Origin: Pseudoalteromonas byunsanensis
Lineage (GTDB): Bacteria > Pseudomonadota > Gammaproteobacteria > Enterobacterales > Alteromonadaceae
DNA: 64,000 nucleotides
Assembly: GCF_001854475.1 (NCBI RefSeq)
Contig: NZ_MNAN01000026.1
Location: 186,001-250,000 of the forward strand
Direction: 5' to 3'
The translations under genes and the position numbers were made by a program. Shown here in pieces: positions 10,252 to 20,510 of this stretch (positions within the stretch are counted from its first letter, which is position 1; the number at the start of each line of letters is the position of its first letter). A model generated the notes under the pieces. The model saw nothing but the letters and a program-made list of their open reading frames with translations. It made no database searches and was not told the DNA's origin.

Positions 10252-10275
10252 AAAAAAAGCGGCCGAAGCCGCTTT
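10252..10275 (-). terminator. Rho-independent terminator after gyrA
   Basis: Perfect stem AAAGCGGC / GCCGCTTT closed on the minus strand by a TTCG tetraloop and followed by a run of T. It lies 9 bases past the gyrA stop and separates gyrA from serC. Confidence 0.92.
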
Positions 10276-10283
10276 AGTTAACT

Positions 10284-12962
10284 TTATTCACTCGGTGAGT
10301 CATCAGTACTCACTGGTGTACCCTCAGGTGCTGGTAGCTCTGCTCCCTCACCTTCGGGAAGTTCTTCAACTGCTATTTCCTCGATACGTTGTAAACCAAC
10401 TACTTGCTCGTCGTCAATAGTTCTGATCAAAATAACACCTTGGGTGTTACGACCGACAGTTGAAACTTCACTGACACGGGTGCGAACCAACGTACCTCGG
10501 TTTGAGATCAACATGATTTCGTTGCTATCGTCAACCTGTACGGCACCGACTACAGCACCGTTACGTTCACTCACTTTTATCGAAACAACACCTTGTGTAG
10601 CACGACTCTTCGCTGGATAATCTTCCAGTGGCGTACGTTTACCATAGCCATTCTCAGTTACCGTAAGAATTGCGCCATCCGTCTTAGGAACGATAAGAGA
10701 TACCACTTTTACATCATCTGGCATCTTAATACCGCGTACACCGGTTGCAGTACGACCCATTGGACGTAACGCTAACATCTCTTCACCCGTTTCTGGGTCA
10801 ATTTTCACTTCGCCAGTTTCAGAGTCTCGTAGCTTCTCATTGAAGCGCACTACCTTACCGTGGTCGGTAAACAGCATGATGTCATTACTACCATCTGTAA
10901 TATCAGCGCCAATCAAGCAATCGCCTTCGTTTAGGTTGATTGCAATGATACCGCTTGCGCGCTGACGGCTATATGCTGTCAGAGGAGTTTTCTTAACGGT
11001 ACCGTTTGCAGTCGCCATTAATACATATTTGTCTTCTTCGTACTCACGTACTGGTAAGATCGTAGTAATACGTTCTTCAGCTTCAAGAGGTAGCAAGTTA
11101 ACGATTGGCTTGCCACGTGCAGCGCGTGATGCCAATGGTAGCTGATATACTTTCAACCAGTACATGCGACCAGCTGTTGAGAAACACAAAATGGTGTCGT
11201 GCGTATTAGCAACTAACAAGCGTTCGATGAAATCTTCATCTTTCATTCGCGTAGCAGCTTTACCTTTACCACCACGACGCTGCGCTTCATAGTCTGTAAG
11301 CGGCTGATATTTCACATAACCTTCATGCGATAAAGTTACAACCACATCTTCTTCGTTAATTAAGTCTTCAAGACTAATGTCATGAGCGGCTGCGCTGATT
11401 TCTGTACGACGTTCATCACCGTATGTTTCTTTGATGATAACTAGTTCATCGCGGATAACTTCCATCAGTCGTTCTGGAGAAGAAAGTATATAAAGTAGCT
11501 CAGCGATTAGGTCTAACAACTCTTGGTATTCTGCAAGGATCTTCTCATGCTCAAGACCTGTTAGCTTGTGTAGACGTAAGTCCAAAATAGCTTGAGCTTG
11601 CTGCTCAGATAAATAGTATTGACCATCTCGAATGCCAAGCTCAGCCGCCAACCAATCTGGGCGAGCCACATTGTCTTCGCCTGCTTTTTCAAGCATAGTT
11701 TTAACTGTACCTAATTCCCATGGACGAGCTATCAAAGCCTGTTTAGCTTCAGCTGGGTTTGGCGATTTACGAATAAGTTCAATGATAGGGTCAATGTTAG
11801 CAAGCGCAATTGCCAAACCTTCAAGGGTATGTGCTCTATCACGTGCCTTACGTAAGTCAAAAACTGTACGGCGTGTTACAACTTCGCGACGGTGGATAAT
11901 AAAGGCTTCAAGCATTTCTTTTAGATTGAAACACTTAGGCTGATTATTATCTAGCGCAACCATATTCATACCAAATACAGTTTGCAACTGAGTTTGTGCA
12001 TATAGGTTGTTAAGAATAACTTCCCCTACTTCACCGCGCTTGATTTCAATCACAATACGCATACCGTCTTTATCAGACTCATCACGTAGTGCGCTAATCC
12101 CCTCGACTTTTTTCTCTTTTACAAGTTCAGCGATTTTTTCAATTAATCGTGCTTTGTTAACCTGATACGGGATCTCGTGAACAATGATAGTTTCGCGACC
12201 CGTTTTTTCGTCTACTTCGATTTCCGCGCGAGCACGAATGTAAACTTTACCGCGACCAGTTTTATAAGCTTGCTCAATGCCTTTCTTACCATTGATGATA
12301 GCCGCTGTCGGAAAATCTGGGCCTGGAATGTATTCAATAAGCTCGTCAATGGTCAAATCTGGGTTTTGAATCAGAGCCAAACAGCCATTAACAACCTCGG
12401 TTAAGTTATGAGGCGGAATATTGGTTGCCATACCCACCGCAATGCCCGATGAACCGTTAACTAATAGATTTGGCACTTTGGTTGGTAGTACATCAGGAAT
12501 TTGTTCAGTGCCGTCATAGTTTGGCACATAGTCTACCGTTTCTTTTTCAAGGTCGGCCAGCAGCTCATGTGACATTTTCGCCATACGAACTTCTGTATAA
12601 CGCATTGCAGCTGCAGAGTCTCCGTCAACGGAACCGAAGTTACCTTGACCATCTACCAGCATGTAACGTAAAGAAAAGGGTTGTGCCATACGTACTATTG
12701 TGTCGTAAACAGCACTATCACCATGTGGGTGATATTTACCAATTACGTCACCGACAACACGCGCAGACTTCTTATAAGGCTTATTCCAGTCATTTTTTAA
12801 TTCGTTCATGGCGAACAGTACGCGACGGTGTACCGGCTTAAGACCATCACGAACGTCGGGTAATGCACGGCCAACGATAACACTCATTGCGTAATCTAAA
12901 TACGAGTTCTTGAGTTCATCTTCGATATTGACTGGCAGGATTTCATTGGCGAGATCAGTCAT
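10284..12962 (-). CDS. gyrA: DNA gyrase subunit A
   Basis: Catalytic A subunit of the type II topoisomerase that introduces negative supercoils. The catalytic tyrosine is Tyr122 ([11 protein letters not shown]). The quinolone-resistance region reads [13 protein letters not shown] with Ser83 and Asp87, the drug-sensitive residues in E. coli numbering. The C-terminal DNA-wrapping beta-pinwheel contains the GyrA box QRRGGKGK and ends in a short acidic tail ([12 protein letters not shown]). The 892 residues are of normal length. The gene is divergent from ubiG. Confidence 0.98.
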   Translation of the reverse strand: MTDLANEILPVNIEDELKNSYLDYAMSVIVGRALPDVRDGLKPVHRRVLFAMNELKNDWNKPYKKSARVVGDVIGKYHPHGDSAVYDTIVRMAQPFSLRYMLVDGQGNFGSVDGDSAAAMRYTEVRMAKMSHELLADLEKETVDYVPNYDGTEQIPDVLPTKVPNLLVNGSSGIAVGMATNIPPHNLTEVVNGCLALIQNPDLTIDELIEYIPGPDFPTAAIINGKKGIEQAYKTGRGKVYIRARAEIEVDEKTGRETIIVHEIPYQVNKARLIEKIAELVKEKKVEGISALRDESDKDGMRIVIEIKRGEVGEVILNNLYAQTQLQTVFGMNMVALDNNQPKCFNLKEMLEAFIIHRREVVTRRTVFDLRKARDRAHTLEGLAIALANIDPIIELIRKSPNPAEAKQALIARPWELGTVKTMLEKAGEDNVARPDWLAAELGIRDGQYYLSEQQAQAILDLRLHKLTGLEHEKILAEYQELLDLIAELLYILSSPERLMEVIRDELVIIKETYGDERRTEISAAAHDISLEDLINEEDVVVTLSHEGYVKYQPLTDYEAQRRGGKGKAATRMKDEDFIERLLVANTHDTILCFSTAGRMYWLKVYQLPLASRAARGKPIVNLLPLEAEERITTILPVREYEEDKYVLMATANGTVKKTPLTAYSRQRASGIIAINLNEGDCLIGADITDGSNDIMLFTDHGKVVRFNEKLRDSETGEVKIDPETGEEMLALRPMGRTATGVRGIKMPDDVKVVSLIVPKTDGAILTVTENGYGKRTPLEDYPAKSRATQGVVSIKVSERNGAVVGAVQVDDSNEIMLISNRGTLVRTRVSEVSTVGRNTQGVILIRTIDDEQVVGLQRIEEIAVEELPEGEGAELPAPEGTPVSTDDSPSE

Positions 12963-13147
12963 TTGATTCCACTTTCCTTCAGTGTCTACCTCTTTTATGT
13001 CACACTATCGTGTGGCGAAGAGGTTGAGTTATTATTAATTCTGAACCGCCATGCTAACACACTTTTAAACAATTTACAGGCGCAAAGTTTTAGTGATTTT
13101 AATCTGACCCCTCTTATAATGCGCTCAGATTAACGAGGAAGTTTTTT

Positions 13148-13858
13148 ATGACCGAACATCAAAATGTAGACCCACAAGAAATAGCAAAATTTGAAGAAAT
13201 AGCAGAACGTTGGTGGGATCAAGAGGGCGAATTTAAACCATTGCACGATATCAACCCACTGCGTTTGGACTTCATTAATGATAAATGTCAGGGTTTATTC
13301 GACAAAAAGGTGCTGGATGTGGGCTGTGGTGGTGGTATTTTAACCGAAAGCATGGCTAAACTTGGCGCTCACGCTCATGGCATCGACATGGGGCAAGAGC
13401 CGCTAAACGTCGCCAAGCTGCATAGTTTAGAGTCTGGCATTAAAGTCGAATATCAAAGAATTCCTGCTGAAGTGTTTGCTGAACAAAATCCTGAGTGTTT
13501 CGATGTTGTCACGTGTATGGAAATGCTAGAACACGTTCCGGACCCTGCTTCTATTATTGCCGCTGTCGCCAAATTAGCGAAACCTGGAGCTAGTGTATTT
13601 TTTTCAACCCTCAACAAAACAACTAAAGCTTACTTGATGGCTATCGTTGGCGCAGAAAAACTGCTTAAGCTTGTTCCAGAAGGTACTCACGCCCACGAAA
13701 AGTTTATTCGTCCATCTACGTTAATTAACTGGGCGGAACAAGTTGGACTTAAAGTGCGAGCCAGTGCTGGAATAAGTTACAACCCCATTAGTAAGACATT
13801 TACGCTCAGTGACGACGTCAGTGTTAACTACCTGCTTCACTTTGAGAAACTAGCATGA
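13148..13858 (+). CDS. ubiG: Ubiquinone biosynthesis O-methyltransferase
   Basis: SAM-dependent enzyme that catalyses both O-methylations of ubiquinone synthesis. The 236-residue protein has the UbiG start ([20 protein letters not shown], then [15 protein letters not shown]), SAM motif [17 protein letters not shown] at about residue 56, and the [10 protein letters not shown] motif. A GAGGAAG ribosome-binding site precedes the ATG. It is divergent from gyrA, a conserved arrangement, and overlaps the next gene by 4 bases, so the two are co-translated. Confidence 0.96.
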   Translation: MTEHQNVDPQEIAKFEEIAERWWDQEGEFKPLHDINPLRLDFINDKCQGLFDKKVLDVGCGGGILTESMAKLGAHAHGIDMGQEPLNVAKLHSLESGIKVEYQRIPAEVFAEQNPECFDVVTCMEMLEHVPDPASIIAAVAKLAKPGASVFFSTLNKTTKAYLMAIVGAEKLLKLVPEGTHAHEKFIRPSTLINWAEQVGLKVRASAGISYNPISKTFTLSDDVSVNYLLHFEKLA

Positions 13859-14502
13859 TCCAAGCTGTAATATTCGATTTAGATGGTACGCTGCTTAATA
13901 CGTGCGATGACTTAGGCGCTGCATTAAACCACACTCTTGAGTCTCATGGCTTACCTCCTGTCACCAAAGAGGTCTACAGCCCAGCGATATCCAACGGTGT
14001 CAAGGCTCTGCTCGAAGTAGGATTTAAAGACACACTCTTGATGCATGACGAGCAACTCCTTCGTCAAAGTGTGCTTGATTACTACGCGAATAACATCGCT
14101 GTGTATAGCCATTGTTTTGCCGGCATTGCGCAATTGCTCGACACTCTCAATAGTAGAGGTATCAAAATAGGCATAATGACCAATAAGCCAACATTTTTAA
14201 CATTACCTCTACTAGAGCGTATTGAAGAGCTAAAAAACATTGAAGTGGTTGTATGTGGAGACACCCTAGATGAAGCTAAACCATCGCCGAAACCTTTGTT
14301 GCATGCTGCTCAACAATTAGCCGTCAATCCACAACATTGTTTTTATGTAGGAGATGCAGCCAGAGATATTGAAGCTGCAAAAGCGGCTAACATGCGCTCT
14401 GTGGCGGCCCTGTGGGGATATGTGCCTAGTCAGGAAATTGCGTTAAGTTGGGATGCGGATCTGAATTTAACTAACCCTGAATCACTAATTGCACATATAT
14501 AG
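13855..14502 (+). CDS. gph: HAD-family phosphoglycolate phosphatase-like hydrolase
   Basis: HAD-superfamily phosphatase of 215 residues. Motif I is [14 protein letters not shown] (nucleophile Asp9, acid/base Asp11), motif II is IMTNKP, motif III lies at the lysine in [11 protein letters not shown], and motif IV is [15 protein letters not shown]. It is most like Gph, which removes phosphoglycolate formed during repair of oxidised DNA ends. It could also be a MupP-type muropeptide phosphatase, which is often found next to ubiG. ATGA overlap with ubiG shows coupling. Confidence 0.82.
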   Translation: MIQAVIFDLDGTLLNTCDDLGAALNHTLESHGLPPVTKEVYSPAISNGVKALLEVGFKDTLLMHDEQLLRQSVLDYYANNIAVYSHCFAGIAQLLDTLNSRGIKIGIMTNKPTFLTLPLLERIEELKNIEVVVCGDTLDEAKPSPKPLLHAAQQLAVNPQHCFYVGDAARDIEAAKAANMRSVAALWGYVPSQEIALSWDADLNLTNPESLIAHI

Positions 14503-14512
14503 TGCAAAATTG

Positions 14513-14544
14513 AGTTGCAAGACACTATATCTTGTGTCTTGTAA
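14513..14544. terminator. Long inverted repeat after gph, with a NrdR-box-like core
   Basis: GTTGCAAGACAC (14513-14524) pairs with GTGTCTTGTAAC (14533-14544), 11 of 12 bases, around an 8-base loop. There is no T-run after it on the plus strand, so as a terminator for ubiG-gph it is imperfect. Its core (14522-14537) also matches the NrdR box pattern and lies upstream of nrdA. Confidence 0.45.
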
Positions 14545-14687
14545 CTAAAATCCCCACAAGTTGAATATAAAAAAATCAGTTAGATTTTTTTTTAAAATTG
14601 ATAAAAAAACAAAACATCTTGGTTGATTTTTTCATGGTGTGTTTAGCTGTAAAACCTCAAAGGTTAATAGCCACTAACAGTAGCCGA

Positions 14688-14707
14688 TTATCCCTAAGTT
14701 ATCCACA
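14688..14707. promoter_or_regulatory. DnaA boxes upstream of nrdA
   Basis: A perfect TTATCCACA box at 14699-14707 is preceded by a partial one, TTATCCCTA, at 14688-14696. In E. coli DnaA binding upstream of nrdAB ties dNTP supply to replication initiation; the same is inferred here. Confidence 0.65.
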
Positions 14708-14744
14708 ATTGTGGCAGAGTTGTTCTATTGCAAATTTGACTCAT

Positions 14745-14791
14745 CCACACTATCTTGTGATCCACGGTAAGCCTATCACCATATATAGTGG
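14745..14791. promoter_or_regulatory. Pair of NrdR boxes upstream of nrdA
   Basis: Two NrdR-box-like 16-mers lie at 14745-14760 (core CACTATCTTG) and 14776-14791 (core CCATATATAG). Their conserved C positions (14748 and 14779) are 31 bases apart, three helical turns, the usual spacing for NrdR pairs. They lie about 75-120 bases before the nrdA ATG, where they could repress the nrdAB promoter when dATP is high. Confidence 0.65.
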
Positions 14792-14864
14792 TGAATAGAT
14801 AATCAAAAGTGTGAACCGTGCGTTTACCATAAAAATACAATTCCGAAGGAATACAGGCGCAACT

Positions 14865-17150
14865 ATGAACCAACAGTTATCTGTCAGCAAAAGAAACGGC
14901 CGCAAAGAGCCGCTTGATCTAGATAAAATCCATCGCGTGATCACTTGGGCCGCTGAAGGCCTCAGTAATGTTTCTGTATCACAAGTTGAGTTAAAGTCAC
15001 ATATTCAGTTTTATGACGGTATTCGCACCGAAGACATTCATGAAACGATTATTAAAGCGGCTGCAGACTTAATAGATAAAGATTCTCCAGATTATCAGTA
15101 TCTAGCCGCGCGCCTAGCCATTTTCCATTTGCGTAAAAAAGCGTATGGCCAATTCGAGCCACCACGACTTTATGACCACATAACTAAATTGGTAGAAGAC
15201 AAACGCTACGATCCACATTTGTTGGTAGATTATACTGAACAAGAACTGGATGAGTTAGATAGCTATGTTGATCATAGCCGTGATATGAACTTCAGCTACG
15301 CAGCAGTTAAGCAGCTTGAAGGTAAGTATCTGGTTCAAAACCGTGTAACGGGTGCAATATATGAAAGTGCCCAGTTTTTGTATATTTTAGTTGCAGCAAG
15401 CTTATTCTCTGATTATCCAAAAGAGACTCGTCTTGACTACATCAAACGTTTTTACGATGCGATATCGTTGTTTAAAATATCGTTGCCTACACCTATTATG
15501 GCAGGTGTACGTACACCGACGCGTCAGTTTAGCTCGTGTGTATTAATTGAATGCGGCGATAGCCTTGATTCTATTAACGCTGCCTCCTCTGCAATCGTTA
15601 AATACGTCAGTCAACGTGCGGGTATAGGTATCAACGCTGGTCGAATTCGCGCTTTAGGTAGCCCTATCCGAAATGGCGAGGCCTATCACACCGGTTGTAT
15701 TCCTTTTTATAAACACTTTCAGACAGCCGTTAAAAGTTGTTCACAAGGCGGTGTTCGAGGTGGCGCAGCAACACTATTCTACCCACTTTGGCATCTAGAA
15801 GTAGAAAATCTACTTGTACTTAAAAACAACCGTGGTGTAGAAGAAAACCGTGTTCGCCACCTTGATTACGGTGTGCAGTTTAACAAAACTATGTATTCAC
15901 GCTTGATCAAAGACGATTACATCACGTTGTTCAGTCCTTCGGACGTTCCGGGACTGTATGATGCCTTTTTTGAAGACCAAGACAAATTTGAGTCTTTATA
16001 TGTTCAATATGAGCAAGATGAATCAATCCGCAAAAAGCGCATAAAAGCTATCGAGTTGTTCTCTATGTTTGCTCAAGAGCGCGCGAGCACAGGACGTATT
16101 TATCTACAAAACGTTGACCATTGTAATACGCACAGTCCGTTTGACTCAAAGGTTGCACCGATTCGTCAATCTAACCTTTGCCTAGAAATAGCATTACCTA
16201 CTAAGCCGCTGAACAATGTTAACGACCCAGATGGTGAGATTGCCTTGTGTACTCTTTCAGCGTTCAACCTTGGCGCGTTAGAATCACTCGACGAGCTAGA
16301 AGAATTAGCAGAACTTGCAGTACGTGCCTTAGATAACCTACTTGATTTCCAAGACTACCCTGTTCCTGCGGCTGAACGCGCAACTATGGGCCGTCGTACA
16401 TTGGGTGTTGGCGTTATCAACTATGCATATTATCTAGCAAAGAACGGCGTTAAGTATTCTGATGGCAGCGCTAATGGCTTAACTCACCGTACATTTGAGG
16501 CGATTCAATACTACCTTATGAAAGCATCAAATGAACTGGCAAAAGAGCGTGGCGCTTGTCCATTATTTAATGAGACGACCTACTCTCAAGGTATCATGCC
16601 AATCGACACCTACAAGCGTGACCTTGACAAGATTTGTGAAGAACCTTTGCACTTGGATTGGGATGCTCTACGCGAAAGTATCAAAGCACATGGCATGCGT
16701 AACTCAACACTATCAGCATTAATGCCCTCAGAAACATCATCGCAAATTTCCAATGCAACTAATGGCATTGAGCCACCAAGAGGACACATTAGTGTTAAGG
16801 CCAGCAAAGATGGTATTTTGAAGCAAGTTGTACCTGAGTATGAACGCCTCAAAAACAACTATGAATTGTTGTGGGATATTCCGTCAAACGATGGATACTT
16901 GGGCTTAGTTGGGATTATGCAAAAATTTGTTGATCAAACTATCTCAGCTAATACAAACTACGACCCTAATAAATTTGAGGGCGGCAAAGTACCAATGAAG
17001 CTGCTACTTAAAGATCTACTTACAGCGTACAAGCTCGGTGTAAAGACGCTTTATTATCACAACACTCGTGATGGTGCATCAGACGCGCAAGATGAGCTTA
17101 AAGCTCAGGCAGAAGATGACGATTGTGCAGGCGGCGCTTGTAAAATATAA
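14865..17150 (+). CDS. nrdA: Ribonucleoside-diphosphate reductase class Ia, alpha subunit
   Basis: Large subunit that reduces ribonucleoside diphosphates to deoxy forms. The N-terminal ATP-cone (LSVSKRNGRKEPLDLDKIHR) is the dATP/ATP activity switch. The catalytic-barrel cysteines are visible in RQFSSCVLIECGDS and SNLCLEIALPT. The C-terminal redox pair is in DDCAGGACKI. I chose the ATG at 14865, giving 761 residues as in E. coli, with GAAGGAA upstream. An in-frame GTG at 14811 would add 18 unrelated residues. nrdB follows on the same strand. Confidence 0.97.
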   Translation: MNQQLSVSKRNGRKEPLDLDKIHRVITWAAEGLSNVSVSQVELKSHIQFYDGIRTEDIHETIIKAAADLIDKDSPDYQYLAARLAIFHLRKKAYGQFEPPRLYDHITKLVEDKRYDPHLLVDYTEQELDELDSYVDHSRDMNFSYAAVKQLEGKYLVQNRVTGAIYESAQFLYILVAASLFSDYPKETRLDYIKRFYDAISLFKISLPTPIMAGVRTPTRQFSSCVLIECGDSLDSINAASSAIVKYVSQRAGIGINAGRIRALGSPIRNGEAYHTGCIPFYKHFQTAVKSCSQGGVRGGAATLFYPLWHLEVENLLVLKNNRGVEENRVRHLDYGVQFNKTMYSRLIKDDYITLFSPSDVPGLYDAFFEDQDKFESLYVQYEQDESIRKKRIKAIELFSMFAQERASTGRIYLQNVDHCNTHSPFDSKVAPIRQSNLCLEIALPTKPLNNVNDPDGEIALCTLSAFNLGALESLDELEELAELAVRALDNLLDFQDYPVPAAERATMGRRTLGVGVINYAYYLAKNGVKYSDGSANGLTHRTFEAIQYYLMKASNELAKERGACPLFNETTYSQGIMPIDTYKRDLDKICEEPLHLDWDALRESIKAHGMRNSTLSALMPSETSSQISNATNGIEPPRGHISVKASKDGILKQVVPEYERLKNNYELLWDIPSNDGYLGLVGIMQKFVDQTISANTNYDPNKFEGGKVPMKLLLKDLLTAYKLGVKTLYYHNTRDGASDAQDELKAQAEDDDCAGGACKI

Positions 17151-17156
17151 GTTTTT

Positions 17157-17176
17157 AGCGGGTCGTTTGACCCGCT
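17157..17176 (+). terminator. Hairpin between nrdA and nrdB
   Basis: Perfect 8-bp stem AGCGGGTC / GACCCGCT with a GTTT loop, 7 bases after the nrdA stop, followed only by ACTTTT. It may attenuate transcription or protect the nrdA 3' end rather than fully terminate. Confidence 0.6.
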
Positions 17177-17201
17177 ACTTTTGGTATTGAGTATAAAATC
17201 T

Positions 17202-18332
17202 ATGTCTTATTCTACTTTTAGCAGAAATCACAATGATCAGTTAAAAGAACCCATGTTCTTTGGCCAAACCGTCAATGTATCTCGTTACGACCAACAAAAA
17301 TATCCAATATTCGAAAAGTTAATTGAGAAACAACTTTCATTTTTCTGGCGCCCAGAAGAAGTCGATGTCAGTAAAGACCGACTTGATTTTCAAGGCCTTC
17401 CAGAACATGAGAAGCACATTTTCTTAAGCAACCTCAAATATCAGACGCTACTCGATAGTGTTCAGGGCCGTTCGCCAAATGTGGCTCTACTGCCGATTGT
17501 TTCACTACCAGAACTTGAAACCTGGATTGAAACTTGGGCATTCAGTGAAACTATTCACAGTCGCTCTTATACTCATATCATACGTAACGTAACTCAGTCG
17601 CCGGAGCTAATCTTCGATGACATCGTTACCAATGATAGGATAAATCAACGCGCAGATGCAGTTACTCGATATTACGACGAGTTAATAGAAAAAGTTTCTC
17701 TATACAACTTGTATGGTGAAGGAAAACATGAGATTAACGGTGAAACAGTAGTTATCAACCAGTTTGAACTCAAAAAACTGCTATATCTGTGCATCATGTC
17801 AGTCAATATTCTTGAAGCAATTCGCTTTTATGTTAGCTTTGCGTGTTCATTTGCATTCGCTGAACGTGAACTAATGGAAGGTAACGCTAAAATTATTAAG
17901 CTAATCGCTCGTGATGAAGCATTACATTTATCTGGCACACAGCATATTTTGAATATCATGCAAGATGGCAAAGATGATCCAGAAATGGCGATCGTTGCTG
18001 CTCAGTGTCACGAGCAAGCGATTGAAATGTTCGTAGAAGCGGCTGAGCAAGAAAAAGAATGGGCGGAATACCTGTTTAAAGACGGGTCTATGATAGGCCT
18101 CAACAAGGATATCTTGTGTCAGTATGTTGAATACATTACTAACGTCCGTATGGCAGCAGTTGGTTTACCTTCTCAGTTTGCCAATAAATCTAACCCTATC
18201 CCGTGGATCAATGCATGGCTGGTTTCTGATAATGTTCAGGTTGCTCCTCAAGAGGCAGAGATTAGCTCTTACCTCGTAGGTCAAATCGACTCAGAAGTTG
18301 ATGCTTCAGATTTTGGTGACTTTGACTTGTAA
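17202..18332 (+). CDS. nrdB: Ribonucleoside-diphosphate reductase class Ia, beta subunit
   Basis: Di-iron tyrosyl-radical subunit that partners NrdA. The protein begins [20 protein letters not shown], nearly identical to the E. coli start, which fixes the ATG at 17202 (376 residues). Iron ligands and the radical tyrosine lie in [17 protein letters not shown], and further ligands in [16 protein letters not shown] and [13 protein letters not shown]. The C-terminal tail SDFGDFDL docks on NrdA. It abuts yfaE: the TAATG overlap suggests coupled translation. Confidence 0.97.
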   Translation: MSYSTFSRNHNDQLKEPMFFGQTVNVSRYDQQKYPIFEKLIEKQLSFFWRPEEVDVSKDRLDFQGLPEHEKHIFLSNLKYQTLLDSVQGRSPNVALLPIVSLPELETWIETWAFSETIHSRSYTHIIRNVTQSPELIFDDIVTNDRINQRADAVTRYYDELIEKVSLYNLYGEGKHEINGETVVINQFELKKLLYLCIMSVNILEAIRFYVSFACSFAFAERELMEGNAKIIKLIARDEALHLSGTQHILNIMQDGKDDPEMAIVAAQCHEQAIEMFVEAAEQEKEWAEYLFKDGSMIGLNKDILCQYVEYITNVRMAAVGLPSQFANKSNPIPWINAWLVSDNVQVAPQEAEISSYLVGQIDSEVDASDFGDFDL

Positions 18333-18604
18333 TGAGCGATGTTCCAAGTCGAAAAATTACTGTAAGTGATCGTACTGAGCCGCTTGAATTTGCGGCTCAG
18401 TCGTCTTCACTGCTAGAGACACTTGAACAAGCAAAAATTGAAGTCGCTTATCAATGTCGAGAGGGTTTTTGTGGCGCTTGTCGAGCAAAATTAGATTCCG
18501 GTGAAGTTGCATACAATCAAGAGCCATTAGCTTTTGTAAGAGATGGCGAAATCTTACTTTGTTGCACAAAACCTTTAACTGACATAAAACTTACGCTGAT
18601 CTAA
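18332..18604 (+). CDS. yfaE: 2Fe-2S ferredoxin that maintains the NrdB cofactor
   Basis: Plant-type 2Fe-2S ferredoxin of 90 residues. Cluster ligands are the C-x4-C-x2-C set in CREGFCGACRAK and the distal Cys in EILLCCTKPL. Encoded directly after nrdB with overlapping stop and start codons. YfaE in this position donates electrons to reassemble or maintain the NrdB di-iron tyrosyl radical cofactor. Confidence 0.93.
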   Translation: MSDVPSRKITVSDRTEPLEFAAQSSSLLETLEQAKIEVAYQCREGFCGACRAKLDSGEVAYNQEPLAFVRDGEILLCCTKPLTDIKLTLI

Positions 18605-18793
18605 GCACTCTGCTTATTTGCCTTTTAGAGCACTACAACTAATCTCCCCGTGCTAGCCCATACAGTTCTACAATGCATAACACTCGTAAGGTGACCTAGC
18701 GTTAAGTTACATCATCTCCAAACGATTAATTTTGTTTATATATTGAAATTTGAGCGTATGATAATTCCAATTAGCAAAGACAAGGAGCTTAAT

Positions 18794-19093
18794 ATGCAAC
18801 AACAAATCATCAAGCGTTCTAATGCCTCTATTCAAAGCGGTGTCGCAAAAGCCGATGGAATGTTATCAATCACAGATAAGCAATTGACTTTTGAGCCGTT
18901 CAATAAACAAATTGGTATGGGTCCATACGCAATTGACCGCGCAAAAATTGCAAAAGTAGAAAAGTGCCAAGGAGTGGGTGCAGGTATCTTACCAATCACG
19001 GATAGCGCCATAAGAGTGATACTAGATGATAAGCACACCTATGAATTCATCCTCGCCGAGCCAGAGCAATGGCTAACAATGTTATCCAGCTAG
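18794..19093 (+). CDS. Small PH/GRAM-like domain protein, unknown function
   Basis: 99-residue cytoplasmic protein. I chose the ATG at 18794 because AAGGAG lies 7 bases upstream. It begins MQQQIIKRSNASIQSG. Its pattern resembles a bacterial PH- or GRAM-like beta fold: short strands (GMLSITDKQLTFEPF, AIRVILDDKHTYEFIL) followed by one C-terminal helix (PEQWLTMLSS). No catalytic motif, signal peptide or membrane segment is visible. It stands alone between yfaE and a DUF924 gene. The fold is a guess; the coding call is firm. Confidence 0.75.
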   Translation: MQQQIIKRSNASIQSGVAKADGMLSITDKQLTFEPFNKQIGMGPYAIDRAKIAKVEKCQGVGAGILPITDSAIRVILDDKHTYEFILAEPEQWLTMLSS

Positions 19094-19150
19094 TATCGTT
19101 AGGTATTTAAAAGCTGAAATGCTCTGGGTAAAGCAAAAAGGATAGCTATT

Positions 19151-19687
19151 ATGATTGAAGACGTATTAGCATTTTGGTTTGAAGAAATTGATCCTAAAAT
19201 GTGGTGGCAGAAAAATGCTGAGTTTGACTCACTGATCAAAAAACGTTTTGGCGCTTTACATGCTCAGGCGAGTCGCTCAGAGCTTTATAACTGGCGCACT
19301 ACCGCACAAGGCAGCCTCGCAGAAATCATTATTCTAGACCAGTTTTCTAGGAATATTCACCGAGACAATCCCTTAGCCTTTGCCTCAGATCCACTAGCTC
19401 TTGCACTCGCTCAAACGGCGATAGCTAAAGGCTTTGACCTCAAATTACCCAGCCAACAGCGCAGTTTCGTCTATCTACCATTTATGCATAGCGAATCACC
19501 AGCCATACATATAGAAGCCGTGAAATTATATGAGGCCCTTGGAAACAAACAAAACCTCGATTTTGAGTTAAAACATCAGGCTATTATCAATATGTTTGGT
19601 CGTTACCCGCACAGAAATGCAATTTTAGGCCGTTTATCTACCAAAGAAGAGATGGATTTTCTGCACCAGCCTGATTCTAGTTTCTAG
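19151..19687 (+). CDS. DUF924 family protein
   Basis: 178-residue alpha-helical protein of the DUF924 (TPR-like) family. It starts IEDVLAFWFEEIDPKMWWQKN, with the family motifs LAEIILDQFSRNIHRD (here LAEIIILDQFSRNIHRD) and FVYLPFMHSESPAIH, and ends GRYPHRNAILGR followed by STKEEMDFL. The family is widespread in proteobacteria and its biochemical role is not established. There is no signal peptide, so it is probably cytoplasmic. It is monocistronic as far as the sequence shows. Confidence 0.9.
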   Translation: MIEDVLAFWFEEIDPKMWWQKNAEFDSLIKKRFGALHAQASRSELYNWRTTAQGSLAEIIILDQFSRNIHRDNPLAFASDPLALALAQTAIAKGFDLKLPSQQRSFVYLPFMHSESPAIHIEAVKLYEALGNKQNLDFELKHQAIINMFGRYPHRNAILGRLSTKEEMDFLHQPDSSF

Positions 19688-19896
19688 TAAACGACAACTA
19701 CATGATGAAGACGATAATTATAATACAAAAGTACATCAGGTCTTGTTATTTCAAATATTCTAGACAATAAAATGTAAATTGTTGATTAATATTTTGTAAT
19801 TACATATTTATATAGCAATAATTATTCTGCCAGCTATTGATGTTTCTGATTAAGGTATTACAATTCAGTTCATTTTATTATAACTTTGGATTCCAC

Positions 19897-20466
19897 GTGA
19901 AAAAATCTATATTGTCCGCGGTCATTCTATCCGCTTTATCTTTCGCATCTAACGCAAGCGCTGAGCAAGTCGATAACCAATGGTTTTGGGGCGTCAATAT
20001 CAGCTCAGATAGCATTGAACCCGAAATTCCAGGCATGGGCTCAGATAAAGCGTCAGGATTTGGGTTGTTCGCTGGTAAACAGTTCAATGAACATATTTCA
20101 GTAATGGCTGGTTACAAAAAGTTTGGTACTCCTACTTTTGAACTATCTGGCATGTGTTTAGGCTGTAGCGCTGTAGATTTTAATATTGACCTGAGCTCCC
20201 TTTATGTGAAATCAAGATTAAAAAATACATTCGATAACGGCTTTATGGTATTCGCTGACTTAGCATTAAATTCATGGGACGTTGATGCAAAAGCTTCTTA
20301 TGCTGGTTATTCTGGTTCGGGTAATGTATCAGGCACTGACTTAAGCTTTGGGGCTGGTATTGGTTACCAAAATGACCGCCATGAGTACACCCTAGGCTTT
20401 GAAAACTATGATTTTGACGGTACCGAGGTAACGTCTGCAAGCGTTAGCTACTCATATAGCTTCTAA
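19897..20466 (+). CDS. Outer-membrane beta-barrel protein
   Basis: Small porin-like barrel of 189 residues. I prefer the GTG at 19897, which yields the signal peptide MKKSILSAVILSALSFASNA cut before EQVDNQW. An upstream in-frame ATG at 19837 would put extra residues before the signal. The mature part alternates polar and hydrophobic residues in eight or so strands (ASGFGLFAGKQF, ISVMAGYKKFG, FMVFADLALNSWD, YTLGFENYDF) and ends SVSYSYSF, a terminal Phe typical of BAM substrates. One CLGC motif in a loop is unusual. Function unknown; it resembles OmpA-like/OmpW-like barrels. Confidence 0.8.
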   Translation: MKKSILSAVILSALSFASNASAEQVDNQWFWGVNISSDSIEPEIPGMGSDKASGFGLFAGKQFNEHISVMAGYKKFGTPTFELSGMCLGCSAVDFNIDLSSLYVKSRLKNTFDNGFMVFADLALNSWDVDAKASYAGYSGSGNVSGTDLSFGAGIGYQNDRHEYTLGFENYDFDGTEVTSASVSYSYSF

Positions 20467-20510
20467 GCGTTTTAAATTCGGGGTGGTTTACTGCCCCGCC
20501 TATCATGATA

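Noticed and set aside
14491..14505. Possible NrdR box GCACATATATAGTGC
   Set aside because: Its core spacing is one base off the consensus and the stretch overlaps the gph stop codon.
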